Shown piece after piece: positions 41,378-49,935 of a DNA stretch of 64,000 nucleotides. The position numbers were made by a program, and so were the translations under genes. The stretch's first letter is position 1. Each line of letters opens with the position of its first letter. This stretch comes from Leishmania mexicana MHOM/GT/2001/U1103. Its lineage: Eukaryota > Euglenozoa > Kinetoplastea > Trypanosomatida > Trypanosomatidae. The stretch is taken from contig NC_018325.1 of assembly GCF_000234665.1 (NCBI RefSeq), positions 620,512 through 684,511 on the forward strand, given 5' to 3'. Under the pieces are notes generated by a model that saw only the letters and a list, made by a program, of their open reading frames with translations, ran no database searches and was not told the DNA's origin.

Positions 41378-43363
41378 TTATTGCTCAAGGACGAGACCCT
41401 TTACATTCGCGTCCTCTGTCGCAAACGGTTTCGCCGCCTTCATGGGAGCCGTTCCGGCCGTCGGCTCTGATCCTTCGGCGCCTGAAGCTCGCAGGCGCTC
41501 TCGCGTGCGCTTCACAAAGGCGGCGTAGCGGAAGTGGATCGCCAGGGCGACAATGATGCCGAAGAACGCGAGCACCGTGGATACAATAATCGGCGTCCTC
41601 ACACAAGACTTGACGTTGCACTCGCGGTCTATCGGGATGTGGAGCCTCCTCTGCTCCTTTTCGATGGTCCGGCCGAACATCCCAAGGTTGAAGGAGATGA
41701 TGGAGCACATCTGCACGAAGAAACTGAGGTTGTACAAGAAGTTGTGGTTGCTCTCAAACATGCAGGGGAAGATGAGGGCGTTGATGCCCGCAAATATGCC
41801 CTCCTCCATGTAGACGAGGATAAAGGGCAGCAGCACGGCCTTGCCCGGCAGGAAGAGCAGGAAGAGGCCGGCGAGGAAGGCCATCGCCGGGGATATGGGA
41901 AGCGCCATGGACACCAGCACCTTGCGGTTGTCGGGGTCCTGGTGCTGTACGTACGCCTCGAAAAGACCGAAGGCGATACGACCAACGCTGCTACCCACGC
42001 CGAGGAAGGCTGTGTACAGTGCGGACAGCTGTCCGGTGCGCTTGTGGCCAGTCAGGGCGATGGAAATGGTGGACGAGTTGTACAAGACGATGACGCCCAT
42101 GCAACCGTAGAAAATGAAGAGCAGCATGATCAGCCACACATCGATGTTGAGGAGGTAGTCTTTAACGGTACCCTCGTAACGGGGGTCCTGGTGCGCGTAC
42201 CTGTTAATGACGTCCTCGCTCTGGCTGCTCGCCCCAGTGCCGTTGCGGAAGGGCTGCAGGACTTCACCGCTGCCCTCATTGCTCGTACGCACCTCCTGGC
42301 CAAAGTCGTCAAGCTGCACCAGGCGAGCATCCTCATCGACATCCTTGGTGCGCGCGGCCTCCTCAGAGTCCCCCGACCGCTCCAACCCTGATTCCATTTC
42401 GTTCATGCCGCCGAGGGCGGGGAAAGGCAGCAGCATCACAAAGATGGAGCATGTCAACACCACCGTCATGACGCCAACCACGATCCTGCTGCTTCTGCTG
42501 ACGCTCGGCACGTATGCAAGGACTGGCGCCTCAGTCGTGAAAAAAACGAGCAGCACTAGTACCACAGCGTAGCCCATGATCATGCGCGGCATTGGGACGA
42601 ACTTGCGCTCGTAGTAGGTGACCGTAGACTTCAGAGTGGCGATCTGCTCCGGCGTCTTGCCCTGGCGTCGCCACCAGTTCACGATGTACGGTGGCAATAC
42701 AATGACGAAGCTGGCCCAAATGCACACGACGATGACAAACGACGTAATGAAGTAGATGAAACCGTCGATGCTGCCCTCGAAGAAGGTGCTGCTCATTGCG
42801 GCGAACACAGAGCTGCCCAGTCCGGTCATCACCTTCGCGAGGCACACGATAGGGCCGCGGTTGCGCGGAAAAACCTCAACGAGTGTCGATACATAGGACA
42901 TATCGATCAGCCCGCTCGCCGTGTTGAGGAAGGCGTAGAAGATCGTGATGGTGATGGTGTTGCCAGTAATGTGGCCGCGGAAGACGCCAGCAAGGCCGAC
43001 ACCGCCGATAGCGGTGGCAGCGGTGCATAACCAGAAGATAGAAAAGGGGCCGAACGGCTGGAAGATAAAGGTGTACGGGATCGTAAAATAGCAGAAAACG
43101 AGACCCACGGTGCTGACGATGGTCAGGTCGCTCGAGGTCAACTTGAACTGGGTGCGGAACTCGGTGGTGAAGAGGTCGAAAGCATACGTCAGCGAGGCGC
43201 ACATGCTGCAGAAGAAGCAGCAGACAAAGAGGTGGAGGCGGCGGAGCTCAGAGACTGGGTGAAGTCCTTTCTCCTTGCGCTGCTGCACCTCACGCGTCTG
43301 CGAGAAGATGTGGCTTCCCAGCTTCTTCAACCTGTTCACAAGTGCTGAGCCACGCGAAGACAT
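41378..43363 (-). CDS. Nodulin-like MFS transporter, paralogue B (661 aa)
   Basis: Same architecture as paralogue A: the N-terminal 'EKGLHPVSE' box, Y-A-F-D-L-F after TM1, VFPRNRGPI then CLAKVMTGLGS in the first half, an acidic central loop (about residues 325-410) and GVGSSVGRIAFGL in the second half. It has a longer N-terminal tail (about 28 residues before the shared box) and a longer Lys/Ala/Glu-containing C-terminal tail than paralogue A. Most of the difference between the two lies in the loop and the tails, which suggests shared transport mechanism but different targeting or regulation. Start ATG at 43363, TAA stop. Substrate unknown. The duplicate genes are separated by 6.5 kb that includes repeat copy B. 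Confidence 0.88.
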   Translation of the reverse strand: MSSRGSALVNRLKKLGSHIFSQTREVQQRKEKGLHPVSELRRLHLFVCCFFCSMCASLTYAFDLFTTEFRTQFKLTSSDLTIVSTVGLVFCYFTIPYTFIFQPFGPFSIFWLCTAATAIGGVGLAGVFRGHITGNTITITIFYAFLNTASGLIDMSYVSTLVEVFPRNRGPIVCLAKVMTGLGSSVFAAMSSTFFEGSIDGFIYFITSFVIVVCIWASFVIVLPPYIVNWWRRQGKTPEQIATLKSTVTYYERKFVPMPRMIMGYAVVLVLLVFFTTEAPVLAYVPSVSRSSRIVVGVMTVVLTCSIFVMLLPFPALGGMNEMESGLERSGDSEEAARTKDVDEDARLVQLDDFGQEVRTSNEGSGEVLQPFRNGTGASSQSEDVINRYAHQDPRYEGTVKDYLLNIDVWLIMLLFIFYGCMGVIVLYNSSTISIALTGHKRTGQLSALYTAFLGVGSSVGRIAFGLFEAYVQHQDPDNRKVLVSMALPISPAMAFLAGLFLLFLPGKAVLLPFILVYMEEGIFAGINALIFPCMFESNHNFLYNLSFFVQMCSIISFNLGMFGRTIEKEQRRLHIPIDRECNVKSCVRTPIIVSTVLAFFGIIVALAIHFRYAAFVKRTRERLRASGAEGSEPTAGTAPMKAAKPFATEDANVKGLVLEQ

Positions 43364-43414
43364 CGCTGGAGGAAGAGGCGCAAGTAAGAGGTGGAGCGAA
43401 GGTCAAAAAGCAAA

Positions 43415-43445
43415 CTGCAAAGGTGGATGAGGAGGCGGTGGCGGT
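43415..43445 (-). promoter_or_regulatory. Candidate polypyrimidine tract and spliced-leader acceptor for MFS paralogue B
   Basis: The minus strand reads CCGCCTCCTCATCCACCTTT then GCAG, with the AG pairing to 43415-43416; the 5' UTR would be about 51 nt. A second possible AG lies almost at the ATG. Pattern-based only. Confidence 0.4.
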
Positions 43446-44104
43446 CTTTCACTCGTTAGAAGTTTCCTGTTTTGCCTATGCGCGAGCGTATGGGCGTGGG
43501 CCTGTTTGGGTTTGTGTCTGTGTATAGGAGGGGTGAGGGAGGAGGGGGGCAGGTGTGTGTCCCGTCCTGAGAACAGAGTGAGCGTGAAGCGTAGAGAGCG
43601 TGCTCAGGGATTGGAGTTGGGGTGGTTTGCTTGTTGCGTATCGCGACTTGAGCCGTGCGACGAAAGCGTGCAGGGGAGAGGGCAGGGCATATCAACGGAG
43701 AAGCATGAAGAAAGGAAAAAGATGGTGCGACAGGGAAAGGAGGGCGTACGCGTGACTGAAGAGGGAAGAGGCCGGGGGAGGGGGCTCCCCTCGACAGCTG
43801 GTTCAGGCGCCTATCAGAGCAGAGGCTGGGAGGCGTCGTGTGCGCCGTTCTCCCAGGGAAGGCGGAAAGAAGAGAGCAGAGGAGGCACCAACAACGAAAG
43901 GAAAGCTTCATTGCCGCGCTCTCCCCCCCTTCCATGTGCGCGGGCGTTTCGCAGAGTCTTCTGAAAGCTGGCTTTGCCCCACTTTAGACCCACCGCGTTG
44001 GCCCGCTCCCACCACCTTCCGCCACGTGTCGATACCCGATCGCGCAATGGCCATTCAGAGAGCAGTCAAACCGCCTTTTTTTCTTTCTCGTTTTGTCCTG
44101 CCTG

Positions 44105-44130
44105 CGTGTGTGTGTGTGTGTGTGTGTGTG
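44105..44130. repeat. (GT)n microsatellite
   Basis: Uninterrupted GT run of 13 units in the spacer upstream of the F-box gene's 3' neighbour region. Confidence 0.85.
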
Positions 44131-44742
44131 CGGGTGTGCGCACAGACCAGAGTGAGGTGCCACCTGTTCCTCCCGCCTCCTGTCTCACCGGGTGGGGGGA
44201 CATGGAGGAGGTCGGGTAGGCGCGACGTACTATGAAAATGCGGACAGTGGAAAGAACGAGAGAATGGGGGGCCATATGGTCACTGCGGCCCTATCTCAAA
44301 GAAAATGAACACGAGAGGCAACACTGACAGGTAGAATAAAGATAGCACTTGCAGCAGCAGCAGCAGAGAGGGAGAAAAGAAAAACTCAGTCGCCAACCCT
44401 GGTCCTCTTCGCGCCGTTACGTTCTGAGTAACGCACACAGAAGATGAAGAAGATGAGCAGGCAAAGAACAGGGAGAAAGAAGACTTCGCAGAGGCTGGCG
44501 CCCTCAGTTTCTGGCCAAAGAAGAGGAGAGAATGCAAGAATTCGTCTTCAGCACTCACTGCCGACGAAACGCCTTCCCCGTCGTGCATGCGCACGCAGGA
44601 CACGACGACAAAATGGAGAAAAAGGCTCAGCAGGAAGGCGCAGCGCTGACTTCAACACAGCCAAGTGCCGACAGCACTGCCATGAGCAACCACGTACGCC
44701 TACACACGCCCCCTGCCCCCTGCCCCCTAGTTCTTGTTTGCA

Positions 44743-46134
44743 TCAGGGGTGGAGGATGCAGCCGTTGCGTTCTGCGCGAATGGTGCGCATCAGCTCGTGC
44801 ACGGCGGAGCTGACAACGTAGCGGGCGTGGGCGAAGAAGATGCCAAAGGCCGCCGCGGCGAGTGGCAGCAAGCACAGCCCCCGGAACTCCCACATGAGCA
44901 GCGAAATGGGGAAGAGCATCGCGAGGAAGAAACAGATGCCCATCGCCAAGTCCTTGAAGCGGTGCAGAGAGTAGAAGTCGAGCAGAAAGACCAGCGCAAG
45001 GACGCCAAGGCTGACAATCACCGGCACCCCGCCGAGCAAAATGTAGATGCGGCAGCCGTACTGGACGTACTGCAGGGCGCAGAAGGAGGCCACCGCGAAC
45101 AGGAATGGGAAGCCGTTCGGGATGTTCAGCACTACGAATTGAAAGCCCTCTCGCACATTAACGTGCGTCATTTGATATCGCAGCTGCTGCCTCGCCGCGG
45201 GCATGATGTACATCAGCGTGTACAGCTGCCAGAGACAGAAGGAAAGGATGACGGTGATGCCGCACCAGAGCCAGGAGAAGCGCTCCTTGCGTCCCAGGTT
45301 GATCTGAATCAGCAGCGTCGGGATGATGACGTCGCAGATGCCCAGCAGGATCGTCACGGCGGAAGCGAAAATCAGCAGTTTGTTGCGCCGCAGTCGAAGC
45401 AACAGCGGTAGAGGCTCGAAATGGGCCTGCATTACGACATTTGACACGATGATGGCGACGATACAGAGGTACGCCATCCAGAGCAGCCCAAAGACGATGG
45501 TGGTGTTGCAGAGACCCCCCATGTCAAACCCCTCCGACACACACATCGCCGTGGTGATGGCAAGCGCCACCGAAAACAAGGTAACGGACAAGAAAAAATG
45601 CAGCACCACACGGCGCCGCCGCTGCACGTACTTGTAGTACTGTTGGCTCTCACGGTAACGCCGCACCTTCTCCATCGTCTTGCGCAGCGCCGCCCGCGAC
45701 GGGGCGGGGAGGGGCTCGAGTGGGTCGTACTGCACGATGCACTGCTCCTTCGACTCTAGGAGGCGCATCCGATTCACAATTTCCTGACTCACCGTGTCGT
45801 ACGGTGCCGCGCCGTGCAGCCGGACTACCAGCGGGTAGACAACACAGATGCGCTTCGCCACGTACTCCCACAGCACCGGGTGCTGACAGAGCTGATACCA
45901 ACTGCGGCACACACACGATAGGACGCCGATCCAACCGAAGCTATCGCCGTCGTTGCGGATCACATCAATAAAAACATTGAGCAGCAGATCCCGCGGGAGT
46001 CTCTCTACGTGCGACACCCCTCGCTTCATCACGAACGTGCCGGAGCTGTCGTCGTCCGCCGTCGCCTCCCCGTCCGACACGAGAGAAGAGGGGAAGGACG
46101 AGCTGAGCACCGCATGTGTGTGAAGGGCAAACAT
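44743..46134 (-). CDS. F-box protein with a multi-spanning membrane domain (463 aa)
   Basis: After a short acidic leader, residues about 43-92 form an F-box: VERLPRDLLLNVF, then V-L-S-C-V-C-R-S-W-Y-Q-L, then H-P-V-L-W-E-Y. F-boxes recruit substrates to SCF ubiquitin ligases through Skp1. A basic segment (about 140-170, R-R-Y-R ... R-R-R-R) leads into seven to eight hydrophobic segments between about 170 and 450 (e.g. HFFLSVTLFSVALAIT, FGLLWMAYLCIVAIIV, LLPLAAAAFGIFFA). The membrane half is reminiscent of TMEM185-type proteins, but I cannot confirm that. The combination suggests a membrane-anchored SCF adaptor. The start is ATG 46134; ATG 46029 (MKRGVSHV) is an alternative just ahead of the F-box. 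Confidence 0.82.
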   Translation of the reverse strand: MFALHTHAVLSSSFPSSLVSDGEATADDDSSGTFVMKRGVSHVERLPRDLLLNVFIDVIRNDGDSFGWIGVLSCVCRSWYQLCQHPVLWEYVAKRICVVYPLVVRLHGAAPYDTVSQEIVNRMRLLESKEQCIVQYDPLEPLPAPSRAALRKTMEKVRRYRESQQYYKYVQRRRRVVLHFFLSVTLFSVALAITTAMCVSEGFDMGGLCNTTIVFGLLWMAYLCIVAIIVSNVVMQAHFEPLPLLLRLRRNKLLIFASAVTILLGICDVIIPTLLIQINLGRKERFSWLWCGITVILSFCLWQLYTLMYIMPAARQQLRYQMTHVNVREGFQFVVLNIPNGFPFLFAVASFCALQYVQYGCRIYILLGGVPVIVSLGVLALVFLLDFYSLHRFKDLAMGICFFLAMLFPISLLMWEFRGLCLLPLAAAAFGIFFAHARYVVSSAVHELMRTIRAERNGCILHP

Positions 46135-47266
46135 TCCCCGCACGCACAGGAGAGAGAAACGCAAGCGAAGCGGGGAAAAACAGCCGCACGAAGAGACAGA
46201 GCGAGAGAGGAAGAGAAAGGGAAAAAATGAGGTCAGTGCCGTTTGTTGGGCTGTTGGGTAGCGTTATCAGCGTGAGCTTGTACGCCGACGTCGCCTCTCC
46301 TTTCCGCTGCCCTCCTCCCCCCTCGCTATCTCGATTGCCAACGTGTATATCTCTGTACGCGCGCACGTGTGCGTATATTCTTGCTTCCCTCTCTGTGCGC
46401 TTCTTCGGAAAATATAGGAGGGGGAATGGGGCCGCCGTGAAGCGCACCGCCACACCTTCCCTTAAAACCTTAGACGGTTATTCTTCTTTGGTCACACCGA
46501 CAAGGGTGAGCGTGTTCTGGTGTGGTGGGCGAGCCGCAGTAGCGGGAAAAAGGCCGCCACTGGAGCAGCTCCTAGGCCGCACCCGCCCGCGCGACAGCGC
46601 CAACACGAAATGTGGGGAGAAAAAATAGGGGGAAAAGTCGTCTCTGCTCGGACTTCCGAGGCATCTGGGTCTCGCGCTGTTTGTGTTTCAAGCAATGAAG
46701 CCACGGAGACGGCCCAGTACGCGTGTGCGTGTGTGTGCGCGCGCTGGAGAGATCAACACGCAAGAGCACGTCCCCCTCTCCCCACGACAACGCGAGCGAC
46801 ACGAAAGTGAGATCGAGGGACAGTACACGAAACGAGAGAAGACCCACGCGCTGCGAAAAGCACTCTCAGATGAACGCCAGAAGTGCCGCGATGGAGAGAG
46901 AGCTGAGGTGAAAAGACAAGGCCAGACAACACCGTGAGGAAGATAAACGAGTGGAGCACAACGAACGTTGTGACGGGCAAAATAAAAAGTACGAGACAAG
47001 GAGAGCGACCCAAGCAGGTGGAGCAGGAAGGCGTGAAAGGGAGATCTGGTGGTGGTAAGAGGGGTTAGGAGAGTATGTGAAGAACACCCGGTGGTGCTCT
47101 TGGTGGTATGAGGCGCGCGGCCGTGATGATGATGAACCAAGAAGCACGAAGGAAGGGGGTCGATCAGGAGTTGCGAGCACGAGATGCTCCGACAGTCGGG
47201 AAACGCAGCGGGGGTGATGCGTTGATGTTGCGTTCGTGCTGAGAGCGTGGTCGCGGCCAACAACGA
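46135..47266. other. Spacer upstream of the F-box/TM gene
   Basis: No supported gene; mixed purine-rich and CGTG-rich sequence. The A/G-rich block just upstream of the start (46150-46230) reads as a pyrimidine tract on the minus strand. Confidence 0.5.
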
Positions 47267-47862
47267 TTCTTTCTTTTTTTGGCGTGTTCATTCTGCTCTA
47301 CGGCATCAGTTAAACGACACTCTATCCCGGGCTGTCACAGGCTCATCGCGTAGTGCGAAGCAGCCGTAGACACGCCATACAGCAATGCGCCGAATCTGTC
47401 ATTCGAGAAGGGCACCTGCCTCAAACTCTAATCACCCGCATCGCAGGTTGCCTCACAGCCGCTTCCACGTTGTGCTGGTCCCCACCGCGTGCGTCCCCCT
47501 CGGGGTGGCTCAGGCCCCCCCCCTCCACCACCACCATTAGGCAGCGAGAGGGCCGGGCGTGGGATACGCTCGAGTCACGCTGGCACTCTGCCTACCATAT
47601 GGGTGGCACAGACGTGTTTGCTGTCGCAGGCGGCTCCGACGCCACGCCGTCCAAGAAGGGACCGCCGACATCAGCATCCATGCATCGCCCTCTGACCTCC
47701 CCGCGTCTCCGGCTCCTGACCCTGTCACCACCACAGGTGGTTCGGCATTGGAAAGGGCTAGGACGGGGGGGGGCTGCTGGACTTCTCCCCATACGCAGAG
47801 TGGGGGTTCGTGCTGGACCCTGTGATACCACGCACTGGGCAGTGTGCCCCCACCCCTCACTC
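47267..47862 (-). mobile_element. SIDER2-like retroposon copy 4, full length
   Basis: The minus strand matches copies 1 and 2 over its whole length: CCCAGTGCGTGG near the start, then ACCACCTGTGGTGGTGACAG, the GAGGGCGATGCATGGATGCT block and the CATATGGTAGGCAGAGTGCC block. The last ~230 bp are more diverged. It ends in an A-rich tail (AAAAAAAGAAAGAA, complement of 47267-47280), which fixes the element's orientation. The length of about 596 bp equals that of copies 1 and 2. It lies just downstream of the BAR-like gene, in its probable 3' UTR and in the sense orientation. Confidence 0.72.
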
Positions 47863-47970
47863 CTGTCACCAGAGAATCAGACTCGGCACCATAAACGAAA
47901 CAGGGCACGCACACACGATAAAACAAGAGAGCAGGAGTGGTGGGGGAAGCGAGTTGAGGCGCTCCAGACA

Positions 47971-48714
47971 TCATCTTCCCCTTTTCTCCTCAGGGCATCT
48001 CGGCGATCGGCTTGGGGTGACGGGGTGGGCCAGGATATTGTCCTTGCACTTGCGAATTTGGTAAGACAGCGCGGAGAGTACCCGGTGGAGGTGCTCCATT
48101 AGCCCCTTCATATCCTCGTATACAAGGATGCCAAAGCGCGTCGTAAAGTCGTGAAAAGCATCCTCGAACTCGGCCCTCAGCCGTGTGCACTCGACCTCGT
48201 GTTCGTCGCGCTTCTGCGTCTCGGTCAGATAGAGCGCCTGCATCTTGGCATCCACGTCCTTCTTGGGCTGGAGCTTGTCGCACTGACTCCTCAAGAGCCT
48301 CAGCGTCTTCTCCGCCTTGGATTTGCGCTCGCGACTTTCTTTCAACTCACGCTGGTCCTCTGCTATCTGCTTGAAGCGGGTGGAGAGCGAGTAGTCCAGC
48401 TCCTCCATCAAGTCCTGCAGAAGGACACCATCCTGCACCTCCTCGATGCCACTCACAAGGGTGCCGCTGGACTGGATGATGACGGGAATATGGGTATCGG
48501 TGGTCAAAAGCTGCAGGGAGGCGGCGACGCCGGCCAAGGCGCGCGTGAAGCGCTCGGTGCACGCGTGCAGCTCCTTCAGCGCCTTTTTGTGCTGCTTAAT
48601 AGCCGCCTTGTACTTGCTCACAGTCGCCTCGGGCGACGCCAACACCACCTCACCCTTCTCAGGCTTGGTGACTGCCAGAGTACCGGGTTTACCAAACGCC
48701 GAGAAGATTTTCAT
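47971..48714 (-). CDS. BAR-like coiled-coil protein (247 aa)
   Basis: Almost entirely helical and charged. Two long heptad-bearing helices (about 25-75 and 95-170) and a third (175-230) resemble the three-helix BAR/AH fold that binds and bends membranes as a dimer. N-terminal residues 1-30 (KIFSAFGKPG...) could form a short amphipathic segment. Features typical of BAR proteins include Y-K-A-A-I-K-Q-H-K-K-A-L at the start of helix 1 and the R-x-L-R-x-x-C-D-K-L segment. The tail (SRSPRCPEEKRGR) is basic and short. Assignment rests on helix pattern, so other coiled-coil families are possible. ATG at 48714, TGA stop. Confidence 0.7.
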   Translation of the reverse strand: MKIFSAFGKPGTLAVTKPEKGEVVLASPEATVSKYKAAIKQHKKALKELHACTERFTRALAGVAASLQLLTTDTHIPVIIQSSGTLVSGIEEVQDGVLLQDLMEELDYSLSTRFKQIAEDQRELKESRERKSKAEKTLRLLRSQCDKLQPKKDVDAKMQALYLTETQKRDEHEVECTRLRAEFEDAFHDFTTRFGILVYEDMKGLMEHLHRVLSALSYQIRKCKDNILAHPVTPSRSPRCPEEKRGR

Positions 48715-49458
48715 GTGGTTTTCTAGATTCTATCAGGGGAGGGGCAAGGATGGTAGAATCACTGCTGCCTCTGGAATCCTTTAGTGAAGCCTCTTGCCCG
48801 CACGGCAACGTGCTTGTTGTGAGCGAAGGAGAAAGGAGAGTGTTGCCTGGTTGTACGTTCGCCTCCGTGTCGTCTGCCTGCGCAAGCAGAGTGAGGCGCT
48901 GAAGAGAATGTGCAAGCCAAAAAGATGCACAATAAAGGCATGCATGCCACAGTCCGATGGGCTCCAATGACTCCCGCTCGCGCCTGGGCGTGGATGGTTG
49001 GAAAAAGATGAGCACGAAAGGCACGGCGAGGGGGCGAGGGGAGGGGAGGGAGGGACACGCAAGGGTGGAGATGCACACGTCGACGTCGCTCAACCGCTAG
49101 AATGGAGTATGGATGTGAACAGAAAACGGAAAAGGCGGCAAAAAAAAATAGGCCACCGAGCTTGTGTGTACACACACACACTAACACAATATGGTGGCGG
49201 CACAGGGGGTCTCGCCACACCTCTCCCCCGCCCGAGGACGGCACGGCTATCGAATAAAACAACAGCACCTGATCCGCCGCTGCTCGGCTCTAACACCTTC
49301 CCTTTTCCGTCTTTTTGCTGTGTACGAACTCCCTGCACGTTTTCGAGCCTCTTTGTGGCCTACATGCCCTCGACATGAGCGCCGCTATCGTGTATTTGAG
49401 CAGTTGGTGCATGCTGAAGCAGAAAGGGGTAACAAGAAGCGAGGAACGCACGTAGGTG
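48715..49458. other. Spacer between the zinc-ribbon and BAR-like genes
   Basis: No supported gene. Purine-rich on the plus strand at 49020-49070 and 49110-49150, possible pyrimidine tract for the BAR-like gene. Confidence 0.5.
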
Positions 49459-49935
49459 CTATGACGGCGCCGTCGCGCCATCATAGCCGCAGCACCCACA
49501 CCGCAAAGGTTCCGTGACGGTCAGCGAACATCCGCCCGACGGCTCTTCCTGTCGCTTGCGAAGGGTCTTCCGAGCGTCCACGATCCAGTTTGCTGTCTCG
49601 CACATGGGGCACACCCATTCCCGTGAGCCTCGCTGCGCTGCCTCGCCGGCCACTCGAGCGTTGCGTTCATGTGCGCACTCCATTATGCGCACCCGCCACG
49701 AGTCATCATCGTCACCGTCACCGTCAGCTGTGTCGTCTCTTGATAATGCGCGACGCACATCGGCAGTATTCACCTCCCCGTCAAAGGTGGAGACGAGCAG
49801 ATCGGCAAGCACCTCCAGCGAGCGTGCCCGCTCCTCCGCGGTGAGTGGGTGTCTCTGCTGCGACGCACTCATTTTACAGTCCTGTGTGTGCGTCTGCGTT
49901 GGTCCAGAAATTGGATAGTCGCCTGCGCGGTTCAT
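49459..49935 (-). CDS. Small RanBP2-like/zinc-ribbon protein (158 aa)
   Basis: The C-terminal part has W-V-C-P-M-C-E-T-A-N-W and, 36 residues later, C-G-C-C-G-Y. The W-x-C-x2-C-x3-N-x pattern is that of RanBP2-type zinc fingers, but the second Cys pair is much further away than the usual ~10 residues, so a zinc ribbon is equally likely. The N-terminal half has a predicted helix (TAEERARSLEVLADLLVSTF) and an acidic D/G run (D-G-D-G-D-D-D-D). Start choice is uncertain: ATG 49935 is the first in frame, and ATG 49872 (MSASQQRHPL, 137 aa) looks as good. Function unknown; protein or RNA binding is plausible. Confidence 0.68.
   Translation of the reverse strand: MNRAGDYPISGPTQTHTQDCKMSASQQRHPLTAEERARSLEVLADLLVSTFDGEVNTADVRRALSRDDTADGDGDDDDSWRVRIMECAHERNARVAGEAAQRGSREWVCPMCETANWIVDARKTLRKRQEEPSGGCSLTVTEPLRCGCCGYDGATAPS

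Larger units (their letters stand above)
43364..44742. other. Spacer between the F-box/TM gene and MFS paralogue B
   Basis: No supported gene. It contains a (GT)n run at 44105-44130, GCA repeats near 44350-44366 and purine-rich blocks on the plus strand (43660-43780). Confidence 0.5.
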
